A DNA stretch of 64,000 nt from Oscillatoriaceae cyanobacterium Prado104 (GTDB lineage: Bacteria; Cyanobacteriota; Cyanobacteriia; Cyanobacteriales; Microcoleaceae), in contig JALOON010000014.1 in the NCBI GenBank assembly GCA_025454405.1, positions 30,718-94,717 of the forward strand, written 5' to 3'. Positions 1 through 6,648 of this stretch are shown in pieces; position 1 is the first letter of the stretch, and each line of letters starts with the position of its first letter. The position numbers and the translations under genes were made by a program. The notes below the pieces were generated by a model. That model ran no database searches. It was given only the letters and a program-made list of their open reading frames with translations, and was not told the DNA's origin.

Positions 1-588
1 GAATACATGCTGCCTGCTTTAGCTCGTTTCGACGGCCGCCCCGAAGTCAGCCCCGAAGGGCAAATAGTCTATCATTTCCCGCAATTGCAAACCACAGCAA
101 TTCAAGAAAATCCGCAACCAGTAGCAGCTTATTTGCGAGAATTTCTGTGGCGTTTCAGCAATGCCAGTTCGGGACAAATTATGCTCGCAGCAGGCTTGGG
201 AGCAGTGAATTTGGTCGGTGCATTAATTTTAGGCAACCTGCTAGCTAAAAGTTCGGCAGCAGTTGGGTTTATTGCTGGTATTTATCCGGCGCTTCTGATT
301 TACGGCATTGGATTTTTGACAATTCCCTTAATTCGCTATTTTTGGATTCAGTGGAAAAATAGCAGGATCGAAGTTCGCAATCAAGAGCGGCAGCAGCGAT
401 CGAACTTGTTGAACCAACCCGATGTTAATTTGCAGAAAAAACTTGCTTATGCCCGCGAATTTGCAGCCGAAAACGTTTTGACGGGAGAAGATTTAGCTTA
501 TACAACGGAAACAGAATTAACCGAACAAGAGCTAGAACAGTCGGCAAAAATAGATGCCGAATGGCAAAAACGGCTCGATCGATTTTAG
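1..588 (+). CDS. Conserved membrane protein, 5'-truncated by window edge
   Basis: The frame is open from base 1, so the ATG at 7 is probably internal and the gene starts outside the window. The visible part has a soluble N-terminal stretch with LPALARFDGRPEVSPEG and VYHFPQLQ, two hydrophobic segments at about residues 58-80 and 85-108 that should span a membrane, and a charged, Gln/Glu-rich C-terminal tail that is probably a helix. I cannot assign a family or function. It resembles conserved cyanobacterial proteins of unknown role. It is followed by 290 bases of repeat-rich spacer, so it is probably not in an operon with ycf39. Confidence 0.6.
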   Translation, partial: EYMLPALARFDGRPEVSPEGQIVYHFPQLQTTAIQENPQPVAAYLREFLWRFSNASSGQIMLAAGLGAVNLVGALILGNLLAKSSAAVGFIAGIYPALLIYGIGFLTIPLIRYFWIQWKNSRIEVRNQERQQRSNLLNQPDVNLQKKLAYAREFAAENVLTGEDLAYTTETELTEQELEQSAKIDAEWQKRLDRF

Positions 589-785
589 ATTTTGGATTTT
601 AGATTTTAGATTTTGGATTTTCAATTTGCGATCGGGGATTGGGCATTGGGCATTGGGCATTGGGCACAGCGTAGCCCAGGGCTTGGGAATTCTCAATTTC
701 TCCCCCTCTCCCCCTCCCCCACTCTCCCCCTCCCCCACTCTCCCCCTCCCCCCCTCTCCCGATCCCCCTCCTGCAACTCCAAAGT
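589..785. repeat. Low-complexity spacer: three stacked short repeats
   Basis: Three simple repeats follow the stop codon: GATTTTAGATTTTGGATTTT units (about 580-625), a GGGCATT heptamer repeated three times (about 637-665), and a long pyrimidine tract of CCCCCTCTCC-like units (about 698-770). Similar blocks occur in other spacers of this window. No gene is seen here; the ORFs that cover it translate only the repeats. Confidence 0.7.
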
Positions 786-879
786 AAAAAAATTCAACTT
801 TTTGTTAAGTTTTAATAAAAAACTGAGAAATATTTGATACCATCTTAGAGAAAGTTTAAGATTCATAATAAATCCCTAG

Positions 880-1857
880 ATGACGTTACTGATTGTAGGA
901 GCCACAGGCACCCTCGGCCGCCAAATAGCCCGCCGCGCCCTAGACGAAGGCTATCAAGTGCGCTGTCTGGTGAGAAGTTACAGAAAAGCAGCATTTTTGA
1001 AAGAATGGGGTGCCGAACTCGTTCCGGGGAACCTGTGCCAGCCAGACAGCCTACCTCCGGCACTAGAAGGAGTCACCGCAATTATCGACGCAGCAACAGC
1101 CAGCGCTGCCGATTCTCTCAGCATTAAAAAAGTAGACTGGGACGGAAAAGTAGCTTTGATTCAAGCAGCAGCCGCCGCAGGCATCAAACGTTACGTATTC
1201 TTCTCATTTCTTGACGCGGAGAAATATCCCCAGGTACCCTTGTTGGAAATCAAACGCTGTACCGAGCTGTTTTTAGCAGAATCCGGCTTAGATTATACAA
1301 TATTAAGACCTTGCGGCTTTTTGCAGGGACTGCTGGGACTTTATGCCATGCCGATTTTAGACGGTCAGGCAGTCTGGCTGCCCAACAAGCCCTCAGCCCT
1401 TGCCTACATGAACACCCAGGACGTTGCGAAGTTTGCCGTCCGGGCCCTTTCCGTTCCCGAAACCGAGAAAAAAGCCTTTCCGGTGGTGGGAACCCGCGCT
1501 TGGGACGCCGACGAAATCGTGAGGTTGTGCGAGAGGCTGTCGGGGAAACAAGCTAAAATAACGCGAACGCCAGATGCCTTGTTGCGGGCGACCCGCGAAG
1601 CTGCTAAGTTCTTTCAGTGGAGTTGGAACATAGCCGATCGATTGGCTTTTTCAGAAGTTTTGGCAGCCGGAAAACCGTTGAAAGCTCCGATGGATGATGT
1701 TTACAGCGTCTTCGGCTTAGACCCCAAAGAAACTACTACTTTGGAATCTTACCTGGAAGAATACTTTAACCTCATTACCAAGAAGCTGAAAGAAATAGAA
1801 TACGAGCAGGCTAAAACCAAGAAACGCAGTAAACAAAAAATGCCCTTTACATTTTAA
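880..1857 (+). CDS. ycf39: Ycf39-type atypical SDR, photosystem II assembly factor
   Basis: A 325-residue NmrA-like atypical short-chain dehydrogenase. The N-terminus carries the nucleotide-binding glycine motif VGATGTLG (residues 6-13), and the fold runs through [10 protein letters not shown] and [13 protein letters not shown]. The usual SDR catalytic Tyr-x-x-x-Lys is not evident, as in the Ycf39/HCF244 family. Family knowledge: Ycf39 binds NADP(H) and works with high-light-inducible proteins in delivering chlorophyll to newly made D1 during photosystem II assembly. Length fits the family and the C-terminal tail is Lys-rich. No strong Shine-Dalgarno sequence precedes the ATG. The nadK start lies one base after the stop, so the two are probably cotranscribed. 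Confidence 0.9.
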   Translation: MTLLIVGATGTLGRQIARRALDEGYQVRCLVRSYRKAAFLKEWGAELVPGNLCQPDSLPPALEGVTAIIDAATASAADSLSIKKVDWDGKVALIQAAAAAGIKRYVFFSFLDAEKYPQVPLLEIKRCTELFLAESGLDYTILRPCGFLQGLLGLYAMPILDGQAVWLPNKPSALAYMNTQDVAKFAVRALSVPETEKKAFPVVGTRAWDADEIVRLCERLSGKQAKITRTPDALLRATREAAKFFQWSWNIADRLAFSEVLAAGKPLKAPMDDVYSVFGLDPKETTTLESYLEEYFNLITKKLKEIEYEQAKTKKRSKQKMPFTF

Positions 1858-1858
1858 A

Positions 1859-2776
1859 GTGCCGAAAGCTGGGATTATTTACAACGACGTTAAACCTGTG
1901 GCTTGTCGGATCGCCGAAGAGCTCAAAGACAAGCTGACTGCCCGCGGCTGGGATGTCTGCGCGGTGTCCGGTTCCGGGGGAATTTTGGGCTATTCCAGCC
2001 CCGATCGCCCGATGTGCCACACGCCGATCGACCAACTCGTCCCCCCCGGTTTTGACAGCGACATGGAGTTTGCAGTGGTGTTGGGAGGCGACGGTACTGT
2101 ACTGTCTGCATTTCGCCAAGTCGCCCCCATCGGCGTGCCGCTGCTGACTGTCAATACCGGTCACATGGGTTTTTTGACAGAAACTTACTTGAATTTGCTG
2201 CCGCAAGCTTTAGAAAAGGCGATCGCCGGAGAATACGAAATCGAAGAGCGATCGATGTTGGCGGTGAGGCTGTTTCGGGACAACGACTGCCTGTGGGAAG
2301 CGCTGTGTTTGAATGAAATGGTGCTGCACCGCGAACCGCTGACTTGCATGTGCCATTTTGAAGTCGCGATCGGGCGTCACGCTTCAATTGATATTGCAGC
2401 CGACGGGGTAATCATCTCGACTCCGACGGGATCGACGGCTTACGCGCTGTCGGCGGGAGGGCCGGTAATTATTCCCGGAGTACCGGTGTTGCAGTTGCTG
2501 CCGATTTGCCCGCATTCAATGGCTTCGCGGGCTTTGGTGTTTGCTAACACCGAACCGGTAACGATTTTGCCGGCAAGTCCGAATCGGTTGGTAATGGTAG
2601 TAGATGGCAACGGCGGATGTTACGTGTTGCCGGAAGATTGGGTACAAGTCGAGCGATCGCCCTATTTAGCGCGTTTCGTGCGCGTGCAGCGTTTTGAATA
2701 TTTCCACATTTTGCGGGAAAAACTCGGCTGGGGACTGCCGCACATTGCTAAACCTACTTCGGTGGAATTGCCTTGA
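1859..2776 (+). CDS. nadK: NAD kinase (ATP/polyphosphate-NAD+ 2'-kinase)
   Basis: A 305-residue protein that phosphorylates NAD+ to NADP+ in the cytosol. The diagnostic GGDGT motif lies at residues 76-80, the conserved NE dyad at 152-153, and the second motif STPTGSTAY at 187-195 with AGGP after it. The start is GTG, one base after the ycf39 stop. No ATG is better placed, and the length matches cyanobacterial NAD kinases. Placement behind ycf39, whose product binds NADP(H), may reflect co-regulation (inference). A tract of dispersed repeats begins directly after the stop codon and marks the left border of the accessory island. Confidence 0.95.
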   Translation: MPKAGIIYNDVKPVACRIAEELKDKLTARGWDVCAVSGSGGILGYSSPDRPMCHTPIDQLVPPGFDSDMEFAVVLGGDGTVLSAFRQVAPIGVPLLTVNTGHMGFLTETYLNLLPQALEKAIAGEYEIEERSMLAVRLFRDNDCLWEALCLNEMVLHREPLTCMCHFEVAIGRHASIDIAADGVIISTPTGSTAYALSAGGPVIIPGVPVLQLLPICPHSMASRALVFANTEPVTILPASPNRLVMVVDGNGGCYVLPEDWVQVERSPYLARFVRVQRFEYFHILREKLGWGLPHIAKPTSVELP

Positions 2777-2781
2777 AGTCG

Positions 2782-2870
2782 GTTTGTAGTTAGGACTTTA
2801 GTCCGCAGATGTTTATTTTCAGGACTGAAGTCTTTACTGCGAACTTCAAAGGACTCAAGTCCTGACGCGG
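2782..2870. repeat. Dispersed GGACT(T/C)AGTCC-type repeat
   Basis: Three short palindromic blocks (GGACTTTAGTCC, AGGACTGAAGTC, GGACTCAAGTCC) lie next to GTTTGTAGT. The same family recurs at about 9457-9520, 26510-26545, 26805-26840 and 28185-28212, always outside recognised genes. It is probably a small REP-like or MITE-like element. Confidence 0.6.
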
Positions 2871-2876
2871 AAATGA

Positions 2877-2967
2877 AAATCTCCGTCGGAATTCTTAATT
2901 CTCGATCGAGCTTCCGAATCATCTCCAAAGTCAGGCAGCGTTTATGATAAATGTATTCTCGTACTTC
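2877..2967 (-). pseudogene. HigA-like antitoxin 3' fragment (copy A)
   Basis: The minus strand reads EVREYIYHKRCLTLEM, then IRKLDRELRIPTEIFI. This matches the C-terminal end of HigA-type (COG5499) antitoxins, which end in a segment like KRPLTLxMIRxLHxxLGIPAEVLI. The helix-turn-helix N-terminus is absent: the DNA upstream belongs to the neighbouring divergent gene, and the frame runs on into nadK. The first of three fragments of the same gene in 1.4 kb. Confidence 0.6.
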
Positions 2968-2981
2968 TGGGAGTTTAAACC

Positions 2982-3200
2982 ATGTCTCTCGCTGAGTTAA
3001 TTCCTTTGGTGAACAATCTGAGCCAGTCAGACAAATTATCACTCTTCAAACTCCTAGCCGTGCAAATCCCAGACGCTGAACTACAAGTCATCTTTTCTGC
3101 ATCAGAGTATCCAGTTTGGTCGCCCTACGATGCAACGGAAGCTGCAAACATTATGATGCAGATGATTCGCGACGATCGAGAGGCATCTACTCATGCCTAG
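2982..3200 (+). CDS. Small protein partnered with retropepsin-like protease
   Basis: A 72-residue soluble protein with an N-terminal helix typical of short antitoxin-like proteins (LAELIPLVNNLSQSDKLSLF) and a C-terminal part containing YPVWSPYDATEAA. It overlaps the downstream protease gene by 8 bases, which suggests translational coupling and a two-gene unit. The first segment resembles the opening helix of small cyanobacterial antitoxin-like proteins, but I cannot name a Pfam family with certainty. The gene may regulate, or be a substrate or partner of, the protease (inference). No clear Shine-Dalgarno sequence precedes the ATG. Confidence 0.65.
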   Translation: MSLAELIPLVNNLSQSDKLSLFKLLAVQIPDAELQVIFSASEYPVWSPYDATEAANIMMQMIRDDREASTHA

Positions 3201-3585
3201 TTCGATCGAGTTTCCCTTTTCTGACGGTGAAGCATTACCCACGATTCCCATCACTCTGACTCATGCAGGCTTTTCTATCTCGGCGAATGCACTGCTAGAT
3301 ACGGGGTCTACGGTCAATCTATTACCTTATGAAATTGGGCTGCAATTGGGTGCAATTTGGGAGGAACAAACTGTCCGCTTGCCATTGGCTGGAAACCTGG
3401 CAAAGGTTGAGGCGCGGGGTGTATTTGTAGATGTTCAAATTGGGAATCTGGAACCCGTTCGCCTAGCATTTGCCTGGGCACAAGCTTCTCAGATTCCCTT
3501 AATTCTCGGGCAAACAAACTTCTTTCGAGAATTTGATGTCTGTTTTCAGAGATCGCGACGCACGATCGAAATTATTCGCTTCTAA
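3193..3585 (+). CDS. Retropepsin-like aspartic protease (clan AA)
   Basis: A 130-residue single-domain protein. The active-site motif LLDTGST lies at residues 34-40 (catalytic Asp36), followed by a second hydrophobic segment that ends in PLILGQTNFFREFDV, the ILG-type flap seen in bacterial retropepsin-like proteins. The length equals one retropepsin monomer, so activity would need a homodimer. No signal peptide or membrane anchor is visible. It is the second gene of a pair, with an 8-base overlap. A second protease of this class (5789-6154) also follows a small gene with an overlap, so the pairing is recurrent in this island. Function is unknown. Confidence 0.75.
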   Translation: MPSSIEFPFSDGEALPTIPITLTHAGFSISANALLDTGSTVNLLPYEIGLQLGAIWEEQTVRLPLAGNLAKVEARGVFVDVQIGNLEPVRLAFAWAQASQIPLILGQTNFFREFDVCFQRSRRTIEIIRF

Positions 3586-3611
3586 TAGGCATCGATGCAG
3601 AACTCGGAGTT

Positions 3612-3662
3612 TTATTTATAGCTTAACTCTCGATCGAGCTTCCGAATCATCGTCAAGGTGAC
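3612..3662 (-). pseudogene. HigA-like antitoxin 3' fragment (copy B)
   Basis: Minus-strand frame VTLTMIRKLDREL followed by three further codons and a stop. It is the same MIRKLDREL core as copies A and C, cut at both ends. It is too short to function and lies in the 78-base spacer between converging genes. Confidence 0.5.
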
Positions 3663-3663
3663 T

Positions 3664-3906
3664 CTATTCCGTCGAGTCCACTGTGTTGTTAGCTGGCTGG
3701 CTACTGCGCGATGCTTCTAATTTCTGCCGAATTGCTGCCTGAATTTTTGCGTCAAAATCGGGATCGCTCGGGCTTGCAACGATCGATTTCGGACGCTGGC
3801 TGAACCTGTCTAAATATGCCTGACAAGCAGCTCGATCGTGGCGATTTTCTAGAAAGTACCGTCTTAATTCGGCATCGCTCATAGCCTCAAAATTCACTTG
3901 GCTCAT
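3664..3906 (-). CDS. DUF6887-type small protein
   Basis: An 80-residue acidic protein. The N-terminal segment MSQVNFEAMSDAELRRYFL and the later DRAACQAYLDRFSQRP and DPDFDAKIQAAI segments match the small cyanobacterial DUF6887 family as I recall it. It is the second gene of a pair: its ATG overlaps the stop codon of the upstream DUF6888-type gene (TGATG arrangement), a gene order common in cyanobacteria. The pair is suspected to be toxin-antitoxin-like because it sits among such modules, but this is inference. The C-terminus is polar and probably disordered. Confidence 0.7.
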   Translation of the reverse strand: MSQVNFEAMSDAELRRYFLENRHDRAACQAYLDRFSQRPKSIVASPSDPDFDAKIQAAIRQKLEASRSSQPANNTVDSTE

Positions 3907-4082
3907 CAGAATACCTCCCCATTCGGTACTATTTCAAACTCAAGGTCTTCATCATATCCAGCTAGAACGTATACATGAAGAGTACGGCGATCGACACAAA
4001 TCAGATGAATCGGTTGCAACATGATGAACGTTAACTGATAGCTGACGCGATATAAACTCTCTAATTGAGCAGCAGTTGGCAT
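3906..4082 (-). CDS. DUF6888-type small protein
   Basis: About 58 residues from the preferred ATG (another start three codons upstream would end at 4091). The sequence contains LYRVSYQLTFIMLQPIHLI and a C-terminal LEFEIVPNGEVF, which fits the small DUF6888 family that accompanies DUF6887. Its stop codon overlaps the start of the partner gene. No enzymatic motif or signal peptide is visible. Function unknown; a two-component small system is the most likely reading. Confidence 0.65.
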   Translation of the reverse strand: MPTAAQLESLYRVSYQLTFIMLQPIHLICVDRRTLHVYVLAGYDEDLEFEIVPNGEVF

Positions 4083-4210
4083 TTCGGTCACTCACTCCAC
4101 CTACTGCCTATTTTAACAGATGCTCCGAGTTCAAATGAACGCATCAGTTTACTTTACTGTTGTTGGAATGGGGTTCTATTGTGGTTAAGTGAGGGTTTGT
4201 ACCGACTCAT

Positions 4211-4292
4211 AGGATCTGATGAGAATCTCCGATGGAATCCTTAATTCTCGATCGAGGTTCCGAATCATCTCCCAAGTCAGGCAGCGTTTACG
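4211..4292 (-). pseudogene. HigA-like antitoxin 3' fragment (copy C)
   Basis: The minus strand reads KRCLTWEMIRNLDREL then RIPSEILIR, closely matching copy A (2877-2967) at DNA level over roughly 75 bases. The coding homology starts exactly at the R' end of the attC-like site at 4293-4383, so the fragment is the DNA beyond the cassette boundary. No N-terminal part is present. Confidence 0.6.
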
Positions 4293-4383
4293 AGATAACG
4301 ACCAAGGTCACCGGGCGGGCGCGAGTGACCTGAACCTGTGAAAACGCTCAAATCGCCCGCTCCGGTGCACCGCCTTGTTCGTC
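4293..4383 (-). repeat. attC-like recombination site 1
   Basis: On the minus strand the left half begins GACGAAC then AAGGCGGTGCACCGG and AGCGGGCG; the right half is CGCCCGCCCGGTGACC, TTGGTC and GTTATCT. Folding the two halves pairs AAC with GTT, leaves about five central bases unpaired, pairs GGT/CACCGG with one extrahelical G, then pairs GCGGGCG after one extrahelical A. These are the structural marks of an integron attC site, with a variable loop of about 30 bases. It begins two bases after the stop codon of the gene at 4386-4961, the normal cassette position. Confidence 0.65.
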
Positions 4384-4385
4384 AC

Positions 4386-4961
4386 TCAAAAATTTCGTAT
4401 GCCGACATTCGGATCGAGCTGAGACTCGTAAGGCTTGGAGTATAGCCGAAGCATGTCCTGGGTGACGATAGGATTGATTCCAAGGTTAGAACAAAACCGG
4501 TTCATTTTTTCCTCGATCGGTACGTCAGACGCCAGCAATTCTGATTCAAAGGGTAGACATTCCCCAAAGTTTATCCTGACCAACTGATCGTCAAAGTGTG
4601 GGGAATCAACTGTGTATTGGCGAACCAACTGACCGCATCGGTAGAGACAGTATTCAAACGATTCGTCGCACTCCCCAATTGACCAAGTGAATAGGTCACG
4701 GGTTTTCGCCAGAGATTCGATGGCGACCCTCGTCGATGGCATATACCAGAGTTGGTAGAACCAATCGTCTGCAAGCATTGTCCAGTCGCCGGCATCGGCA
4801 ATGACAGCGTAGGTTGTTGACGGCGGCAACTTGGTGACGTGTCGGTGTGTCGTCAATCCGAAATGAGCAAGGACCTGTTCGTCGGTGAGCCTTGGATCGC
4901 GGCGAAAGAAGATGAAGAACGGAGCGTGAAGGTGCCCGTCGAATATTTTCGGTTGATTCAT
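4386..4961 (-). CDS. Orphan protein, cassette-type ORF
   Basis: A 191-residue soluble protein that I do not recognise. It is rich in aromatic residues and Asp (DWTMLADDWFYQLWYMP, SPHFDDQLVRINFGE), with no signal peptide, membrane segment or known catalytic motif. Its stop codon lies two bases from the attC-like site 1, so it looks like the single ORF of an integron gene cassette. Cassette ORFs are usually orphans of unknown function. Upstream is the deleted phosphatase copy at 4999-5190, which may have supplied its promoter. The stretch 4092-4210, on the far side of attC 1 and fragment C, holds nothing recognisable. Confidence 0.65.
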   Translation of the reverse strand: MNQPKIFDGHLHAPFFIFFRRDPRLTDEQVLAHFGLTTHRHVTKLPPSTTYAVIADAGDWTMLADDWFYQLWYMPSTRVAIESLAKTRDLFTWSIGECDESFEYCLYRCGQLVRQYTVDSPHFDDQLVRINFGECLPFESELLASDVPIEEKMNRFCSNLGINPIVTQDMLRLYSKPYESQLDPNVGIRNF

Positions 4962-4998
4962 TCACACAGTCTCCCATCGACGAACTTATAATTTATTA

Positions 4999-5190
4999 AG
5001 CTTACTCTGAATAACACCATCTCTAATACGATCTAACAACTGCTTCGATCGCGCAAAGATTTACGTTTCCATCTATCAACGTTTACATTCGATCGACACT
5101 GCGATTGAGCACGCGAAAAAATATTTACCAATGTAAAGCCAGGGTCTAACAGCATTCATAATTTTTCAAGAAAAGATGTCAAATGGGTTC
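4999..5190 (-). pseudogene. Phosphatase gene copy with internal deletion, plus flanks
   Basis: This segment repeats both flanks of the intact phosphatase locus (about 8021-8605). The minus strand starts MNAVRPWLYIGKY, identical to the first 13 residues of the intact protein, then jumps at a short A/T microhomology to the DNA that encodes its last ten or so residues (FFRVLNRSVDRM region) but in another frame, stopping soon after. About 400 bases of the gene are missing. Upstream and downstream noncoding repeats are kept, so this is a duplication followed by deletion. Confidence 0.75.
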
Positions 5191-5210
5191 TGTATAGTTC
5201 ATAGTTGGAA

Positions 5211-5498
5211 TTATCGTCGTTGTGTTCTCGACTCAAGTGCGGCACAAAAGCTGTTGAGGCTATTTAGTAAAGCATTGTAGTAATAATAAGCATCATCGCG
5301 TTCGTTCTGAAGATGGGCATACAAGGCTAGTTCTGGCTCTGATACTAAAGGCTCCTTCGGAATATCCAAGCCTGCTTCGGTTAAGCGTACAGATGCGATT
5401 GCGATTAATAGCGACCCGATTGTATTGTTTCTGCCATGATGAAGATCTTCCAATCCAGGTAAGATTAACTCCGATCCGGGCAATTCATTTAGCTCCAT
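5211..5498 (-). CDS. Hypothetical protein, C-terminus replaced at a repeat junction
   Basis: A 95-residue protein beginning MELNELPGSELILPGLEDL, then a mostly helical body with YAHLQNERDDAYYYYNALL. I do not recognise a family. Its ATG overlaps the TAA of the upstream remnant (TAATG), so both were once one translationally coupled unit. The last residues (ESRTQRR) are coded by a sequence that also lies upstream of the DUF433 gene (14921-14950) and at 10065-10095, so the original C-terminus was probably lost by recombination. A cousin of its start, MSLNELPGE, occurs at 14971-15072. Confidence 0.5.
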   Translation of the reverse strand: MELNELPGSELILPGLEDLHHGRNNTIGSLLIAIASVRLTEAGLDIPKEPLVSEPELALYAHLQNERDDAYYYYNALLNSLNSFCAALESRTQRR

Positions 5499-5788
5499 TA
5501 TTGATTCCTCTCTGATGTACTTTCACAACGCTCAATAAATTGCTCGATCCTATTTCTCAGGAGTTCGGGATTAAGAGAAGGAAATCGGATCAATTCAGAT
5601 TCGATCGCCTTAAAGCAATCGCGTAGTTTTTCTAAGGAAAATAATTTCTGTTCGTACATAGCTTGTACGTCATCAATGTCGCGGTTATATCCCCTAGATA
5701 GCTTAGAAAGGGCTTGGGCTATGAAGTCATAGTGATAAAACGATATTTGACCGTATTTGCCAATGAAGGTTACACACCAACAATACCT
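5498..5788 (-). pseudogene. 3' remnant of a helical protein (DUF6036-like C-terminus)
   Basis: An open frame without any normal start codon encodes YHYDFIAQALSKLSRGYNRD, then IDDVQAMYEQKLFS and IRFPSLNPELLRNRIEQFIE. The pattern (YD-IAQAL-K-RG--RD--DV, then R-P-L-P---R--IE-F) resembles the C-terminal part of DUF6036-type nucleotidyltransferase-like proteins (recalled, moderate certainty). The N-terminal catalytic part is gone: the frame begins at the stop codon of the protease gene at 5789. A second, more decayed piece of the same gene lies at 15069-15165. Confidence 0.5.
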
Positions 5789-6154
5789 CTATAACTCATC
5801 GATCGTTACCAATCCACCTTCTGTAAACTGGATTACAAGCTCGTGGCTATCTAACAAAGCAGTTCCAACTAGGGGTCGCCGCCCTGTCGCAAACACACGA
5901 GTTTCTCGCTCCTCTCCGTTCCAAATAATAATTGCTTTGTGAAGAGGTAGCATCACTTGGCTATTATCTGCCAAATTCGCACGCATATCGTATCTGAAAG
6001 GAAGATTCAGTAGTGCCACTGCTTCAGGCGGTAAACAAAGCTCATCGGTAAATCCTGTATCTACCACGAATTCAATCGGGAAGTCAGCGCGATTCGGAAT
6101 CTGAAATGGAATGGTAATAATCGGGTGTCCATCAGCCACAATACCTGAAATCAC
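5789..6154 (-). CDS. Retropepsin-like aspartic protease (clan AA)
   Basis: A 121-residue single-domain protein with the active-site motif FVVDTGFTDEL (catalytic Asp32) and a second conserved segment RRPLVGTALLDSHELVIQF. The size is that of one retropepsin monomer that would dimerise. The start is a GTG that overlaps the stop of the upstream gene (GTGA), so translation is probably coupled. There is no signal peptide. It differs clearly from the protease at 3193-3585 and is not a recent duplicate of it. The first six codons of a third copy survive at the paralogous locus near 7612, where the rest has been replaced. Confidence 0.75.
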   Translation of the reverse strand: MISGIVADGHPIITIPFQIPNRADFPIEFVVDTGFTDELCLPPEAVALLNLPFRYDMRANLADNSQVMLPLHKAIIIWNGEERETRVFATGRRPLVGTALLDSHELVIQFTEGGLVTIDEL

Positions 6155-6426
6155 TTGACTACACGCTCCATTAGACCGCCACCAAAAGCAGCAGCGACGT
6201 TGTACCCAATCTTGATCCCAAAGAGTCGGGCATGGGGGTGTTTCTCACTCAAGTAATCAGCAGCGCGCAAGCCGTTTTCATCGACTCTGTATTCACCTGT
6301 TTCAATATCAATGATGACCATCTTGCCAATATTTTCTTCAACTTCCACCTCTTGGCGGATTCTGCTTTCGTACAGTTGCTCTGCACGTTGAGCAACCTCT
6401 TCACGGCTTAAAAGGATCGCTTGCAT
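6151..6426 (-). CDS. Small protein partnered with retropepsin-like protease
   Basis: A 91-residue protein starting MQAILLSREEVAQRAEQLYE; GGGAG lies seven bases before this ATG, so I prefer it over an upstream start at 6480. The middle reads GKMVIIDIETGEYRVDENG and the end ARLFGIKIGYNVAAAFGG, where a short Gly/Ala-rich segment follows a beta-strand-like region. The gene overlaps the downstream protease gene by GTGA. A close paralog is at 7572-7880. No catalytic motif is seen. It may be an antitoxin, inhibitor or substrate of the protease (inference). Confidence 0.7.
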   Translation of the reverse strand: MQAILLSREEVAQRAEQLYESRIRQEVEVEENIGKMVIIDIETGEYRVDENGLRAADYLSEKHPHARLFGIKIGYNVAAAFGGGLMERVVK

Positions 6427-6508
6427 ATGCTGACTCCCAATTACGATGCGGCTTCTATAGACTTCTCTATGATATCTCACAGGTTGGTAGGATTAGCTAG
6501 CGTTTACG

Positions 6509-6595
6509 AGATAACGTTCGTGTTCAGCGGACGTAGACTACTTTTGCAACTCAACTAAGAAACCTAATCGTTCCGCTGCAACACGGTTGTTAGAC
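6509..6595 (-). repeat. attC-like recombination site 2
   Basis: On the minus strand the left half is GTCTAAC (a perfect RYYYAAC) then AACCGTGTTGCAGCGG; the right half is CCGCTGAACACGAAC and GTTATCT. Pairing gives AAC/GTT R boxes, a short unpaired spacer, GTGTT/AACAC L boxes, one extrahelical G, then CAGCGG/CCGCTG. About 40 variable bases lie between the halves. The R' end and the bases after it (GTTATCTCGTAAACGCT) are identical to site 1. It follows the gene at 6649-7233, as expected for a cassette. Confidence 0.7.
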
Positions 6596-6648
6596 CGCGC
6601 CATCTACAGGAGATTATGAAGGCACAGATCAATTAAACTTCACCTACT

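Noticed and set aside
2662..3042. 126-residue minus-strand ORF covering the nadK end and the small gene start
   Set aside because: Only its middle (HigA fragment) has meaning. The start and end are shadows of nadK and of the divergent gene.
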